NCBI RefSeq assembly: GCF_005083345.1
Contig: NZ_CP034888.1
Location: 521,448 to 585,447, forward strand
Reading direction: 5' to 3'
From: Buchnera aphidicola (Aphis nasturtii)
GTDB lineage: Bacteria; Pseudomonadota; Gammaproteobacteria; Enterobacterales; Enterobacteriaceae
DNA length: 64,000 bases
Part shown: positions 55,105-63,694 of the stretch, piece by piece
Layout of the letters: the number at the start of each line of letters is the position of its first letter
Position numbering within the stretch: position 1 is the stretch's first letter
Made by a program: the position numbers and the translations under genes
Notes under the pieces: model-generated
Told to the model about the DNA's origin: nothing
Databases searched by the model: none
What the model saw: the letters and a program-made list of their open reading frames with translations, nothing else

Positions 55105-55512
55105 ATGGTTATTGCTTTTGATTTTGGAATCAAAAATATTGGAGTCGCTATAGGAGCAAAAATTCTTAAAAAAGGAAAAGCTTTAAATAAATTAATTGCG
55201 TATAATGGATGTCCTAATTGGAACGATATAAAACATTTACTACATATCTGGAAACCTAATTGTATTGTTGTCGGTTTACCTTTAAATATGGATGGTACAA
55301 AACAAAATATAACAAAAAAAGCAGAACAATTTGCTAATTTGTTACAAAATAAATTTAATACTTCTGTTGAATTACATGATGAACGTTTAACTACAAAAGA
55401 AGCTAGATCTTTATTATTTCATCAATATGGTTTTAAAGCATTAAAAAAAGATAAAATTCATTCTACTGCAGCTGTTATTATATTAGAAAGTTGGTTTAAC
55501 AAATATTTATAA
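55105..55512 (+). CDS. ruvX: Putative pre-16S rRNA nuclease RuvX (YqgF)
   Basis: This RNase H-fold protein trims the 5' end of 16S rRNA precursors. The start at 55105 (MVIAFDFGIKNIGVAIG) gives 135 residues (E. coli 138). Catalytic-site motifs are the Asp in AFDFG, the Glu region in GLPLNMDGT, and HDERLTTKEAR. A start at 55063 would overlap gshB by 29 bp and is less likely. Its target 16S lies elsewhere in the genome. Confidence 0.93.
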   Translation: MVIAFDFGIKNIGVAIGAKILKKGKALNKLIAYNGCPNWNDIKHLLHIWKPNCIVVGLPLNMDGTKQNITKKAEQFANLLQNKFNTSVELHDERLTTKEARSLLFHQYGFKALKKDKIHSTAAVIILESWFNKYL

Positions 55513-55539
55513 CAGCTAATTATTCTTAATTGTAAAAAT

Positions 55540-56217
55540 ATGAACAATATCGAAAATAATATAAAAATTCTTAAAAAAAAAATACAATATTTGTTAACAA
55601 ATAATAATACTGAGTCAAAAAAAATTAAAATTATTGCAGCTAGTAAAAATCAATCAGTTGAAAATATTCAAACAGCTTTATTATCTGGAATATATGAATT
55701 TGGAGAAAACTATATTCAAGAAGGTATCAATAAAATTAAAAAATTAAAAAAAAATAATAAAATTATTTGGCATTTTATAGGAAAACTACAATCAAAAAAA
55801 ACTAAATTGGTTGCCCAATATTTCGATTGGTGTCAAACTATTGATCGAGAAAAAATCGCAATTTTATTAAATAAATACAGAATAAAGCAAAAAGTTCCGA
55901 TAAATGTCTTGATACAAATCAATATTTCTGAAGAAAATAATAAAAATGGAATTTCTATAAGGAATTATCAAAAACTAGCTGAAATTGTTTCTAAAATGCC
56001 TAATCTTAACTTTCGTGGAATTATGGCGATGCCTAAAAAAAAGAAAGAAATAATAAAATATCAGGATTATAAAAATATTAATAATATATTTAACATTTTA
56101 AAACATAAATATCAATCAGTTGATACATTATCATTAGGAACAAGTTTTGATATAAAAACTGCTATTATGTACAATAGTAATATGATTAGAATCGGGAAAA
56201 GTATTTTTAAAAATTAA
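55540..56217 (+). CDS. yggS: PLP homeostasis protein YggS
   Basis: This single-domain PLP-binding protein (type III fold) helps control vitamin B6 balance. It has 225 residues (E. coli 234). The PLP Lys is in IIAASKNQS; EFGENYIQEG, WHFIGKLQSKK, MAMP and SLGTSFDIKTAI (SLGMSxD type) are present. An A10 tract (55573-55582) near the N-terminus is in frame. It lies between ruvX and hemW. Confidence 0.94.
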   Translation: MNNIENNIKILKKKIQYLLTNNNTESKKIKIIAASKNQSVENIQTALLSGIYEFGENYIQEGINKIKKLKKNNKIIWHFIGKLQSKKTKLVAQYFDWCQTIDREKIAILLNKYRIKQKVPINVLIQINISEENNKNGISIRNYQKLAEIVSKMPNLNFRGIMAMPKKKKEIIKYQDYKNINNIFNILKHKYQSVDTLSLGTSFDIKTAIMYNSNMIRIGKSIFKN

Positions 56218-56254
56218 TATTGTAATACATTATTTCTTTTAACAATCAAATATT

Positions 56255-57385
56255 ATGATAAAGTTACCTCCAATTAGTTTATATATTCATATTCCTTGGT
56301 GTATGAAAAAATGTGGATATTGTGATTTTTATTCATATGTTAGTAAAACAAATATCCCAGAAAGAGAATATATTAAAAATCTACTTAAAGATTTAGAAAA
56401 AGATTTAAAATTAATAAATCAACGGAAAATAAATAATATCTTTATTGGAGGAGGAACACCTAGTTTATTACATAATGAATCTATTAAAATTTTGATAAAA
56501 GGCATAAAAAAAAGAGTATTGATTTCTAAACATTCAGAGATTACTATAGAATCGAATCCAAAAACAATAGAATATAAACGTTTTAGAAAATATAAACAAT
56601 CAGGAATTAATCGATTTTCTCTAGGTATTCAAACATTTAATTCAAGTTTATTAAAAAAAATAGAACGCACATATAACAAAAAAGAAGCTATTGAAGCGAT
56701 TAAGGAAATTAAAAAAATTAATAGTAATTTTAATATAGATATTATGTATGGATTGCCTAATCAATCATTAAATAATGTTTTATCAGACTTAAAATATGCA
56801 GTTAAATATAATCCAACACATATATCATGGTATCAATTAACAACTGAACCTAATACTTCTTTTTATAAAAAAAAAATATGCTTACCTAATGAAAATATTA
56901 TATTTAAAATGTTTAATCAAGGTGAAAAATTTTTACAAAAATCAGGTTATATAAAATATGAAATATCTTCATATATGAAATCAAAATATAAATGTCGTCA
57001 TAATCTTAATTATTGGAATTTTGGAGATTATATTGGTATAGGATGTGGTGCTCATGGTAAAATTACTAAAATAAATGGTGATATTATTAGAACTATTAAA
57101 AATAAAAATATTAATGACTTTATAAATGGAAAATATTTAGACGCTAAAAAATTAATTGCAGAAAAAGATAAACCTTTCGAATATTTTATGAATGCTTTTC
57201 GGTTATATCAACCTATCTATAAAAAAGATTTTCAAGAACGTACTAATATTAGTATATTTGAGATAAAAAATAAAATTAAAAAAGCATTAAAACATAAATA
57301 TATCATAGAAAATGCAAATTCTTGGGAAACCACGAAAAAAGGAAAAATATTTCTTAATTCATTATTAAAAATTTTTTTAAATTAA
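56255..57385 (+). CDS. hemW: Radical SAM family protein HemW (YggW)
   Basis: This is a heme-chaperone-type protein of the radical SAM family, related to HemN. It has 376 residues (E. coli 378). The cluster motif is WCMKKCGYCDF (CxxxCxxC), the next block IFIGGGTPSLL. The HemN C-terminal domain is present. Whether it works on heme in such a reduced genome is uncertain. An A10 tract at 56867-56876 is in frame. It is convergent with trmB, 6 bp apart. Confidence 0.93.
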   Translation: MIKLPPISLYIHIPWCMKKCGYCDFYSYVSKTNIPEREYIKNLLKDLEKDLKLINQRKINNIFIGGGTPSLLHNESIKILIKGIKKRVLISKHSEITIESNPKTIEYKRFRKYKQSGINRFSLGIQTFNSSLLKKIERTYNKKEAIEAIKEIKKINSNFNIDIMYGLPNQSLNNVLSDLKYAVKYNPTHISWYQLTTEPNTSFYKKKICLPNENIIFKMFNQGEKFLQKSGYIKYEISSYMKSKYKCRHNLNYWNFGDYIGIGCGAHGKITKINGDIIRTIKNKNINDFINGKYLDAKKLIAEKDKPFEYFMNAFRLYQPIYKKDFQERTNISIFEIKNKIKKALKHKYIIENANSWETTKKGKIFLNSLLKIFLN

Positions 57386-57391
57386 AATAAT

Positions 57392-58108
57392 TTAGAATTT
57401 AGACTGAAATATCAAATTAAAAATTTCATTTCCTAACATGTTTGCTTTTTTTTCAAATCTTGTTTTGATATGAGGAAAAAAATTATCAATATAATAATTT
57501 GTATCAGATAAATTTACATATTGATTAATATTTTTTATAGTATCTAATATATAAAAAGCATATTCCTTTGAGTCAGTTTTAATGTGTAAAATGCCATTAA
57601 AAATTAATTTATTTAAAATATTTTTTAAAAAATTATATTGTATCATTCTTCTTTTTTGATGTCGTTTCTTAGGCCATGGATCAGGAAAGAAAATTTGTAC
57701 TCTTGATAATGTATGATTATCGATCATATTGTTCATTACTTCTATTACATCGTAGTAAATAATTTTTAAATTTTTTAATTTAGAAAGAGAGGCAAGACGT
57801 AAACAAGAACCTATTCCAGATAAATATACTTCAACGCCTAAAAAATTTTCATGACAAGAATTTATTGCTGTTTGTACTAAAGACTCTCCTGATCCAAAAC
57901 CAATATCTAAAATTACTGGATAATTATATTTAAAAACTGATTTAAAATTTATATTTTTTAATTGATAATCAATACCAAATGAAAACCAATTTTCTTTCAT
58001 TGATTTTAATTGAGATTTGGTTGTACGACCTTTTCGGCATACAAAACTTTGATTTTTTCTTAAAAATATCCCATTTTTATATTTAGGTGTGATAATATTA
58101 TTTTTCAT
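57392..58108 (-). CDS. trmB: tRNA (guanine-N7)-methyltransferase
   Basis: This enzyme adds m7G at position 46 of many tRNAs using SAM. It has 238 residues (E. coli 239). SAM-binding LDIGFGSGESL, the acidic region FLGVEVYLSG, and the signature IFFPDPWPKKRHQKRRMI are conserved. The C-terminal TRFEKKANMLGNEIF is typical. It diverges from mutY across 120 bp. Confidence 0.96.
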   Translation of the reverse strand: MKNNIITPKYKNGIFLRKNQSFVCRKGRTTKSQLKSMKENWFSFGIDYQLKNINFKSVFKYNYPVILDIGFGSGESLVQTAINSCHENFLGVEVYLSGIGSCLRLASLSKLKNLKIIYYDVIEVMNNMIDNHTLSRVQIFFPDPWPKKRHQKRRMIQYNFLKNILNKLIFNGILHIKTDSKEYAFYILDTIKNINQYVNLSDTNYYIDNFFPHIKTRFEKKANMLGNEIFNLIFQSKF

Positions 58109-58228
58109 ATTTAATTAAATTGTTAATTATAAATATTTTATAAATGTTTATAAATGAATATATTATATTTTAACTGATTTTAAAAACACATCTATATCAT
58201 CTCCTAACGAAAAATAGTTTTTATTAAA

Positions 58229-59269
58229 ATGACATTTAATATTTTTTCAAGATTAGTCGTTAATTGGTATCATTTAAGTGGAAGAAAAAATCTTCCTTGG
58301 CAAAAAGATAAAACATTATATAAAGTTTGGGTATCTGAGATAATGTTACAACAAACTCAAGTAAAAACTGTTATTCCATATTTTAACAAATTTATATCAC
58401 AATTTCCAAATTTAAATTCCCTAAATAATGCTGATTTAAATCATATTTTATATTTATGGAGCGGATTAGGATATTATAAAAGAGCTAAAAATATTTATGA
58501 CACAGCTAAAATTATAGAAAAAAAATTCAATGGAAAATTTCCAAAAAATATTTTAGATTTAGTTAAATTACCAGGAATAGGAAAATCTACTGCTGGAGCT
58601 ATTTTATCTTTTACATTAAATTATTTTTGTTCTGTATTAGATGGTAATGTAAAAAGAATTCTAATACGACACTATGGCATTGCTCAATGTTTAAAAAATT
58701 CTATAACTGAAAAAAAATTATGGAATTTAATAGAAACTATAACTCCTATTCATAATACCGGAGCCTTTAATCAAGGTATCATCGATATAGGAGCATTAAT
58801 TTGTACACCTCAAGTTCCTAAATGCGATATTTGTCCTTTAAATATAACATGTATTGCTTATAAAGAAAAAGAATGGAAAAAATATTCTTTTCAAAAGAAA
58901 AAAAAAATAAAATTAAAGAAACAATACTGGTTTGTTATAATTTACTTTGAAAACAAAGTTTGGATGCAAAAAAATACCATAACAAATATTTGGAATCATT
59001 TGTTTTGTTTTCCGAATTTTGACAAAAAAAAACAAGCTATCGAATGGATAAAAAAAAATCAAATAAATACTAAAAAATATAAAGAAATGAACTCTTTTAA
59101 TCATGAATTCAGTCATTTAACAATGCAAGCAACTCCTATTTTAATCAAATTATGTTTTCATAATCATTTTTTTGACACTAAACAACAGGGAATTTGGTAT
59201 AATTTAAAACAACCTCAAAAAATAGGATTACCTACATTAGTAAAAAAAATTTTAAAGTTATTAATATAA
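58229..59269 (+). CDS. mutY: Adenine DNA glycosylase MutY
   Basis: This enzyme removes A opposite 8-oxoG and limits G:C to T:A changes. It has 346 residues (E. coli 350). Catalytic Glu is in SEIMLQQTQVKTV (about 37), the helix-hairpin-helix in LPGIGKSTAGAILSF, catalytic Asp in LDGNVKRIL, and the Fe-S cluster ligands in CTPQVPKCDICPLNITC (spacing 6-2-5). The C-terminal NUDIX-like domain is kept. An in-frame A10 tract lies at 58898-58907. yggX follows, as in E. coli. Confidence 0.96.
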   Translation: MTFNIFSRLVVNWYHLSGRKNLPWQKDKTLYKVWVSEIMLQQTQVKTVIPYFNKFISQFPNLNSLNNADLNHILYLWSGLGYYKRAKNIYDTAKIIEKKFNGKFPKNILDLVKLPGIGKSTAGAILSFTLNYFCSVLDGNVKRILIRHYGIAQCLKNSITEKKLWNLIETITPIHNTGAFNQGIIDIGALICTPQVPKCDICPLNITCIAYKEKEWKKYSFQKKKKIKLKKQYWFVIIYFENKVWMQKNTITNIWNHLFCFPNFDKKKQAIEWIKKNQINTKKYKEMNSFNHEFSHLTMQATPILIKLCFHNHFFDTKQQGIWYNLKQPQKIGLPTLVKKILKLLI

Positions 59270-59296
59270 CTTTTCAAAATAAGGAAAATTAAAGAA

Positions 59297-59536
59297 ATGT
59301 ATCGTAAAATTTTTTGTGTATTTTTAGAGCAAGAATCTGAAGGTCATGAGTTTCCACCGTATCCAGGTGAATTAGGAAAAAAAATATACAATAAAATATC
59401 TAAAAAAGCTTGGAAAAGATGGATTATACAACAAACTAAAATAATAAATGAAGAAAAATTAAATATGCAAAAAGAGATAGATCGAAAAAAAATCGAAAAA
59501 CAGATGCAATTATTTTTATTTAAAAATATTATTTAA
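59297..59536 (+). CDS. yggX: YggX family protein (probable Fe2+ trafficking protein)
   Basis: This small protein is linked to protection of Fe-S clusters against oxidative damage. It has 79 residues (E. coli 91). It begins MYRKIFCVFLEQESEGHEF with the conserved Cys and has YPGELGKKIYNKISKKAW. The C-terminal 12 residues or so of E. coli are missing. AAGGAAAA precedes the start. It lies 27 bp after mutY. Confidence 0.92.
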   Translation: MYRKIFCVFLEQESEGHEFPPYPGELGKKIYNKISKKAWKRWIIQQTKIINEEKLNMQKEIDRKKIEKQMQLFLFKNII

Positions 59537-59611
59537 AATATACAATCATATTTTTTAAATAAAATATACATTATACTTTTAATCTTTTATACATTAAAAT
59601 TTACTAAAAAA

Positions 59612-60394
59612 GTGCTTATATTTGACTCTGGTATAGGTGGGATTGCTATATTAGAAAATATTAAAAATAAACTTCCTAACAAAAATTATATATATTTATT
59701 GGATAATGAAGGGTTTCCTTATGGAGAAAAAAAAGAATCTTTTATTATTAAAAGAAGTACTAAGATAATCAATACCATTAAAAATCTTTACCCAATTAAA
59801 ATAGTTATTATAGCTTGTAATACTGCAAGCACTGTATCTTTATCTGTATTGAAAAAAAAATTTAATATTCCTATTATAGGAGTTTTACCTTTATTAGATA
59901 AAGTTACTAAAATTAAAAAAAATAATAATATTGGTTTCATAGCAACTAAAGCTACAATAAATAGTTCATATGTGAAAAATCTTATATCTCAATATATTAA
60001 CTATATAAATATAAAAGTAATAGCTACAAATGAACTAGCTAAAATTGCTGAAAAAAAAATGAAAAAAATATCAATTTCTAATTATGCATTAAAAACAATT
60101 TTTCATTCTTGGATGATACCTTCGGTACAACCTGATATTATATATCTTGGATGCACTCATTTTTCATTTTTAAAAAATGAAATTCAAAGTATTTTTTATA
60201 AACCAATTAGTTTTTTAGATTCTCATACAATTACTACTAAAGCAGTTAAAAAATATTTTTTAGATAATAACAATAATCAAAATATTAAGAAAAATATTTT
60301 TTTATATTCTCAAGATAATATAGAACTGGATAAACTATTGCATATTTTAAAAAAATATAAATTTAACGATATAAAAAAAATTAATTTAAATTAA
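59612..60394 (+). CDS. murI: Glutamate racemase (GTG start)
   Basis: This enzyme makes D-glutamate for peptidoglycan. The only sensible start is GTG at 59612, giving 260 residues (E. coli 285, which has a longer N-terminus). Motifs are FDSGIGGIAI, FPYGEKKES, the first catalytic Cys in IACNTASTVS and the second in LGCTHFSFL. The last 14 bases overlap the convergent sbcB. Confidence 0.94.
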   Translation: MLIFDSGIGGIAILENIKNKLPNKNYIYLLDNEGFPYGEKKESFIIKRSTKIINTIKNLYPIKIVIIACNTASTVSLSVLKKKFNIPIIGVLPLLDKVTKIKKNNNIGFIATKATINSSYVKNLISQYINYINIKVIATNELAKIAEKKMKKISISNYALKTIFHSWMIPSVQPDIIYLGCTHFSFLKNEIQSIFYKPISFLDSHTITTKAVKKYFLDNNNNQNIKKNIFLYSQDNIELDKLLHILKKYKFNDIKKINLN

Positions 60395-61841
60395 TTTGCC
60401 CGTAAAATAAAGTTTTATACTTGTGAAAAACATATTCTAATAATTTATTTAATAAGTTAACTTTTTCTATATCAAAAGAAAATTTTTCTAAAAGATCTTC
60501 AATCGTATGTATATATTCTTTTAAAATAAATCGATTAAAAACCTTTAAACAATGATTAAACCAAATCTTTTTTTCATTAGTATTTAATATAAATAAAAAA
60601 TTTCGAGCTTTATATCGGAAAAAAAGTTCTTTTAAACGCATATCTTGAAAATTTAATTGAAGATTTTTTAAATTTATCGGTTGAGTATTACTAATTTTTT
60701 TTATTAATCTTTTATCATTTAAATTAAAAAAATTATTATAAATTTGTAAATCTACATTAGAAGTTTTTTGAAATGTATTTTTTTGAGAAAAAATTTTTTT
60801 TATAGTATTTATTATGAAATAATTCAACTTAATTAAATTTATTTTTTTATCAATATAAAAATTTTGTATTTTTAATCTTTCCGTATCTTCCGTTCGAATA
60901 AGATTGATAGGAACTAATATAGGACAACGGTTAAAATGTATTAATACTATTCCTAAATCAAATAAATTTTTTATTTTAATATTTTGATAATCATGATTTT
61001 TTAAAAAATGAATTAATTTTTTAATATCTTGAAACAAATCTATTGAAATTAATATATTATTATTATTTTCATGCCAAAACAAAGGTAGTATAAAACTCAT
61101 ATTATTACGTATAGCACCAAAGCAACTAGAAATATAAAGTATAGGTTGAAAATTTTTCAAATTAATTAATTTAAATAATTCATTTTTTTTTCTATATTTT
61201 AAAAAAAAATTAAATAATTTTGGTTGCTGTTCTTTTACTAATTTTGCTAATTTAATAGTAGCGTAAACATCGGAAACTGCATCATGTGAATTATCATGTA
61301 ATATATTATTTTCTTGAGTTAAATTAGATAATTTAAAAATAGGCATACCAAGATTATTTTTAGGCCATTTAATTCCATTAGGTCTCAAAAGATAACATAT
61401 CCTCATAATATTTAATAAATCCCAACGTGAGTTATTATTTTTCCAACTCCATTCATATGGATCTAAAAAATTACGATAAAATATATTTCTTGTAATTTCA
61501 TCATCAAAAACAATATTATTATAACCTACTATACAAGTATTAGGATGAGTTAAGATCTTATATATTTTTTTAGAAAATTCATATTCATTAATACCATGCT
61601 TAAATGTGTACTGCGGAGTAATTTTAGTGATTAAAATAGAATATGGTTCTGGTAAATAATCATCTGATGGAAAACAATAAAAACATTTTGGTTTTTCAAT
61701 AATTTCTAAGTTCTTATTTGTTCTAATAGATGCAAATTGAGCTGGTTTATCCAATGATGTATGTGTGCCAAAAGTTTCATAATCATAGAATAAAAAAGTA
61801 AACTGATTTTTTTGAGAAGAAAATTGTATATTTTTTTTCAT
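60381..61841 (-). CDS. sbcB: Exodeoxyribonuclease I
   Basis: ExoI degrades single-stranded DNA 3' to 5' and takes part in repair and recombination. It has 486 residues (E. coli 475). DEDDh motifs: FLFYDYETFGTH (Asp, Glu), VGYNNIVFDDE (Asp) and NSHDAVSDVYATI (His, Asp). SH3-like and C-terminal domains follow. It is more diverged than its neighbours in the C-terminal half. It is convergent with murI and overlaps it by 14 bp. Confidence 0.94.
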   Translation of the reverse strand: MKKNIQFSSQKNQFTFLFYDYETFGTHTSLDKPAQFASIRTNKNLEIIEKPKCFYCFPSDDYLPEPYSILITKITPQYTFKHGINEYEFSKKIYKILTHPNTCIVGYNNIVFDDEITRNIFYRNFLDPYEWSWKNNNSRWDLLNIMRICYLLRPNGIKWPKNNLGMPIFKLSNLTQENNILHDNSHDAVSDVYATIKLAKLVKEQQPKLFNFFLKYRKKNELFKLINLKNFQPILYISSCFGAIRNNMSFILPLFWHENNNNILISIDLFQDIKKLIHFLKNHDYQNIKIKNLFDLGIVLIHFNRCPILVPINLIRTEDTERLKIQNFYIDKKINLIKLNYFIINTIKKIFSQKNTFQKTSNVDLQIYNNFFNLNDKRLIKKISNTQPINLKNLQLNFQDMRLKELFFRYKARNFLFILNTNEKKIWFNHCLKVFNRFILKEYIHTIEDLLEKFSFDIEKVNLLNKLLEYVFHKYKTLFYGQINLN

Positions 61842-62171
61842 TATATAATCTTAATTATTTAAACAATTAAATTTAAAAAAATTTTTTTAAATCTTTAAAA
61901 TAAATTTTTTAAAAGAAAATTTTATTAAGGTTGTAAATATTGTAAATATAAAAAATATTTAAAAATATATTAAAATTTGTATATAAATTTAAAAGAAAAA
62001 ATAAAATACATACGAAATATCTGATATTAAACAATATAGAAAATGAAATAAAATATTATTTCTGAAAATTTAAAAGGTTATGTTAGAAATGAATTATGAA
62101 GAAACTAAAAAATTTTTATAATGAAAAAAATTATAAATTTATATATTATTTTATATTAAAATCGAATTTTT
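61842..62171. other. Non-coding region between sbcB and tRNA-Asn
   Basis: These 330 bp are A/T-rich and carry no gene that I can support on either strand. They should include the sbcB promoter on the minus strand. I see no GC-containing hairpin or repeat. Confidence 0.55.
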
Positions 62172-62244
62172 CTCCTCTGACTGGGCTCGAACCAGTGACA
62201 TACGGATTAACAGTCCGCCGTTCTACCAACTGAACTACAGAGGA
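62172..62244 (-). tRNA. asnT: tRNA-Asn (anticodon GTT)
   Basis: This 73-nt cloverleaf has acceptor TCCTCTG/CAGAGGA, discriminator G, anticodon stem CGGAC/GTCCG-type with loop TGTTAAT (GTT), and T-arm CTGGTTCGAGCCCAG. It is almost identical to E. coli tRNA-Asn. It reads AAC and AAU. CCA is not encoded. The gene symbol is by analogy. Confidence 0.96.
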
Positions 62245-62379
62245 ATATTGATATTTATATCAAAAATTTGCATGTCTGTCAAATATATATATAAAATTAA
62301 AAATTAACTACAAAATTTTTAAAAGAAGTATAGATTATTATTAAAAATTCATTTATAGTAAAAGATATAAAAATATTAC

Positions 62380-62452
62380 GGCCCTTTAGCTCAGTGGTTA
62401 GAGCAGGCGACTCATAATCGCTTGGTCGCTGGTTCAAATCCAGCAAGGGCCA
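62380..62452 (+). tRNA. ileX: tRNA-Ile2 (CAT anticodon, lysidine-modified)
   Basis: This 73-nt tRNA has a CAT anticodon (loop CTCATAA) but is not methionine tRNA. Its body GGCCCTTTAGCTCAGTGGTT and anticodon stem GGCGA/TCGCT match E. coli tRNA-Ile2 almost exactly, with GGTCGCTGGTTCAAATCC following. The wobble C must be changed to lysidine by TilS to read AUA, which should be a frequent codon in AT-rich genes. Discriminator is A. It lies 91 bp before pyrE. Confidence 0.94.
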
Positions 62453-62543
62453 TAAAAAATTATAAAATTAAAACCAAAAAAATTTTTATATGTTTATAAA
62501 AATATTACCTAAATTTTTCATCATTAATTAGGGCTGAAATGTG

Positions 62544-63187
62544 ATGGAATGGAAAAAAGAATTTATTGAATTTCTTTTAAAAAAAAAGTCTTAAACTTTG
62601 GAACATTTATACTAAAATCTGGCCGAAAAAGCCCTTATTTTTTTAATTCAGGCCTGTTATCTACAGGTAAAGAAACTGCTAAAATTGGATTATTTTATGC
62701 ACGTGCAATAATGGATTTAAATATTAAATTCGATGTGCTATTTGGTCCTTCTTATAAAGGCATCCCTATTGTCGTTTCTACTTCTATCGCATTAAAAAAT
62801 CAATATAATTTAAATATTTCATATGCTTTTAATAGAAAAGAAGAAAAAAAATACGGAGAACAAGGACAGTTAATCGGAGGAGATATAAAAAATAAAAAAA
62901 TTATTATTTTAGATGATGTGATCACTTCAGGAATGTCAATTAATCATTCAATTAAAATAATTGAAAAAGAAAACTCTAAAATATCTTCGATATTTGTTCT
63001 TCTTGATCGAAAGGAAAAACAAGAAAGTAATCTAAATAAAACCAATTATCTAAAAAAACAAAAAAGTCATAAAATCAATTCTATTATCACAATAGATGAT
63101 TTAATTGTATATCTTTCAAAAAAAGAAAAACTAAAAAAATACGCTGATCAATTAATAAAATATTATACAAAACATGGTACTTTTTAA
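62544..63187 (+). pseudogene. pyrE: Orotate phosphoribosyltransferase, frameshifted in a poly(A) tract (possibly rescued)
   Basis: The reading frame opens at 62544 (MEWKKEFIEFLL), matches the E. coli N-terminus, then ends at TAA in codon 17 after nine A (62579-62587). One more A joins it to VLNFGTFILKSGRKSPYFF and the rest, giving 214 residues (E. coli 213). The rest is intact, with FGPSYKGIP and the PRPP motif IIILDDVITSGMS. The enzyme makes OMP for pyrimidine synthesis. The gene may be read by transcriptional slippage, be newly dying, or carry a sequencing error. A start at the internal ATG 62711 would lose the substrate-binding N-terminal part. Confidence 0.93.
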
Positions 63188-63206
63188 TAAAAATTAATAT
63201 TAGTAT

Positions 63207-63668
63207 TTATATGCCAGAATGACCAAATCCACTTTGAAAACGAGTAGTTTTTTTAAATTTTTTCACTATATAAAATTCAGGTCGAATAATAGGAACGAAT
63301 ACTATTTGAGCAATTCTATCATTAGGATTAATACAAAAATCTTTCATACCTCTATTCCATAAGGAAACCATTAATTCGCCTTGATAATCTGAATCAATTA
63401 AACCCACTAAATTGCCTAAAACAATACCATTCTTATGACCTAATCCAGAACGTGGTAAAATTAAAGCAGTAATATAAGGATTTTCAATATATATTGAAAT
63501 CCCAGTGGGGATTAAAACAACTTCTTTAGGAGACAAAATTATTTTTTTATTTATACATGCTTTAAGATCTAACGCAGAAGATCCTGGAGTAGCATATTCT
63601 GGGAAAAAAATATTATTATTCTTAACATCAGAATTTAAAAACTTGATTTGAATTTTATTTGTATTCAT
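63207..63668 (-). CDS. dut: dUTP pyrophosphatase
   Basis: This trimeric enzyme splits dUTP to dUMP, keeping uracil out of DNA. It has 153 residues (E. coli 151). Motifs in order: [41 protein letters not shown] and the C-terminal [10 protein letters not shown]. It is convergent with pyrE (19 bp apart) and downstream of cysQ. Confidence 0.97.
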   Translation of the reverse strand: MNTNKIQIKFLNSDVKNNNIFFPEYATPGSSALDLKACINKKIILSPKEVVLIPTGISIYIENPYITALILPRSGLGHKNGIVLGNLVGLIDSDYQGELMVSLWNRGMKDFCINPNDRIAQIVFVPIIRPEFYIVKKFKKTTRFQSGFGHSGI

Positions 63669-63694
63669 AATCTTTTTTAATTTGTGATTGAAAA

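Noticed and set aside
62711..63187. Treating pyrE as a short intact gene starting at the internal ATG
   Set aside because: The preceding ~55 codons are conserved OPRTase sequence in the same frame back to the A tract and continue in the other frame to a proper start, so the short form is an artefact of the frameshift.
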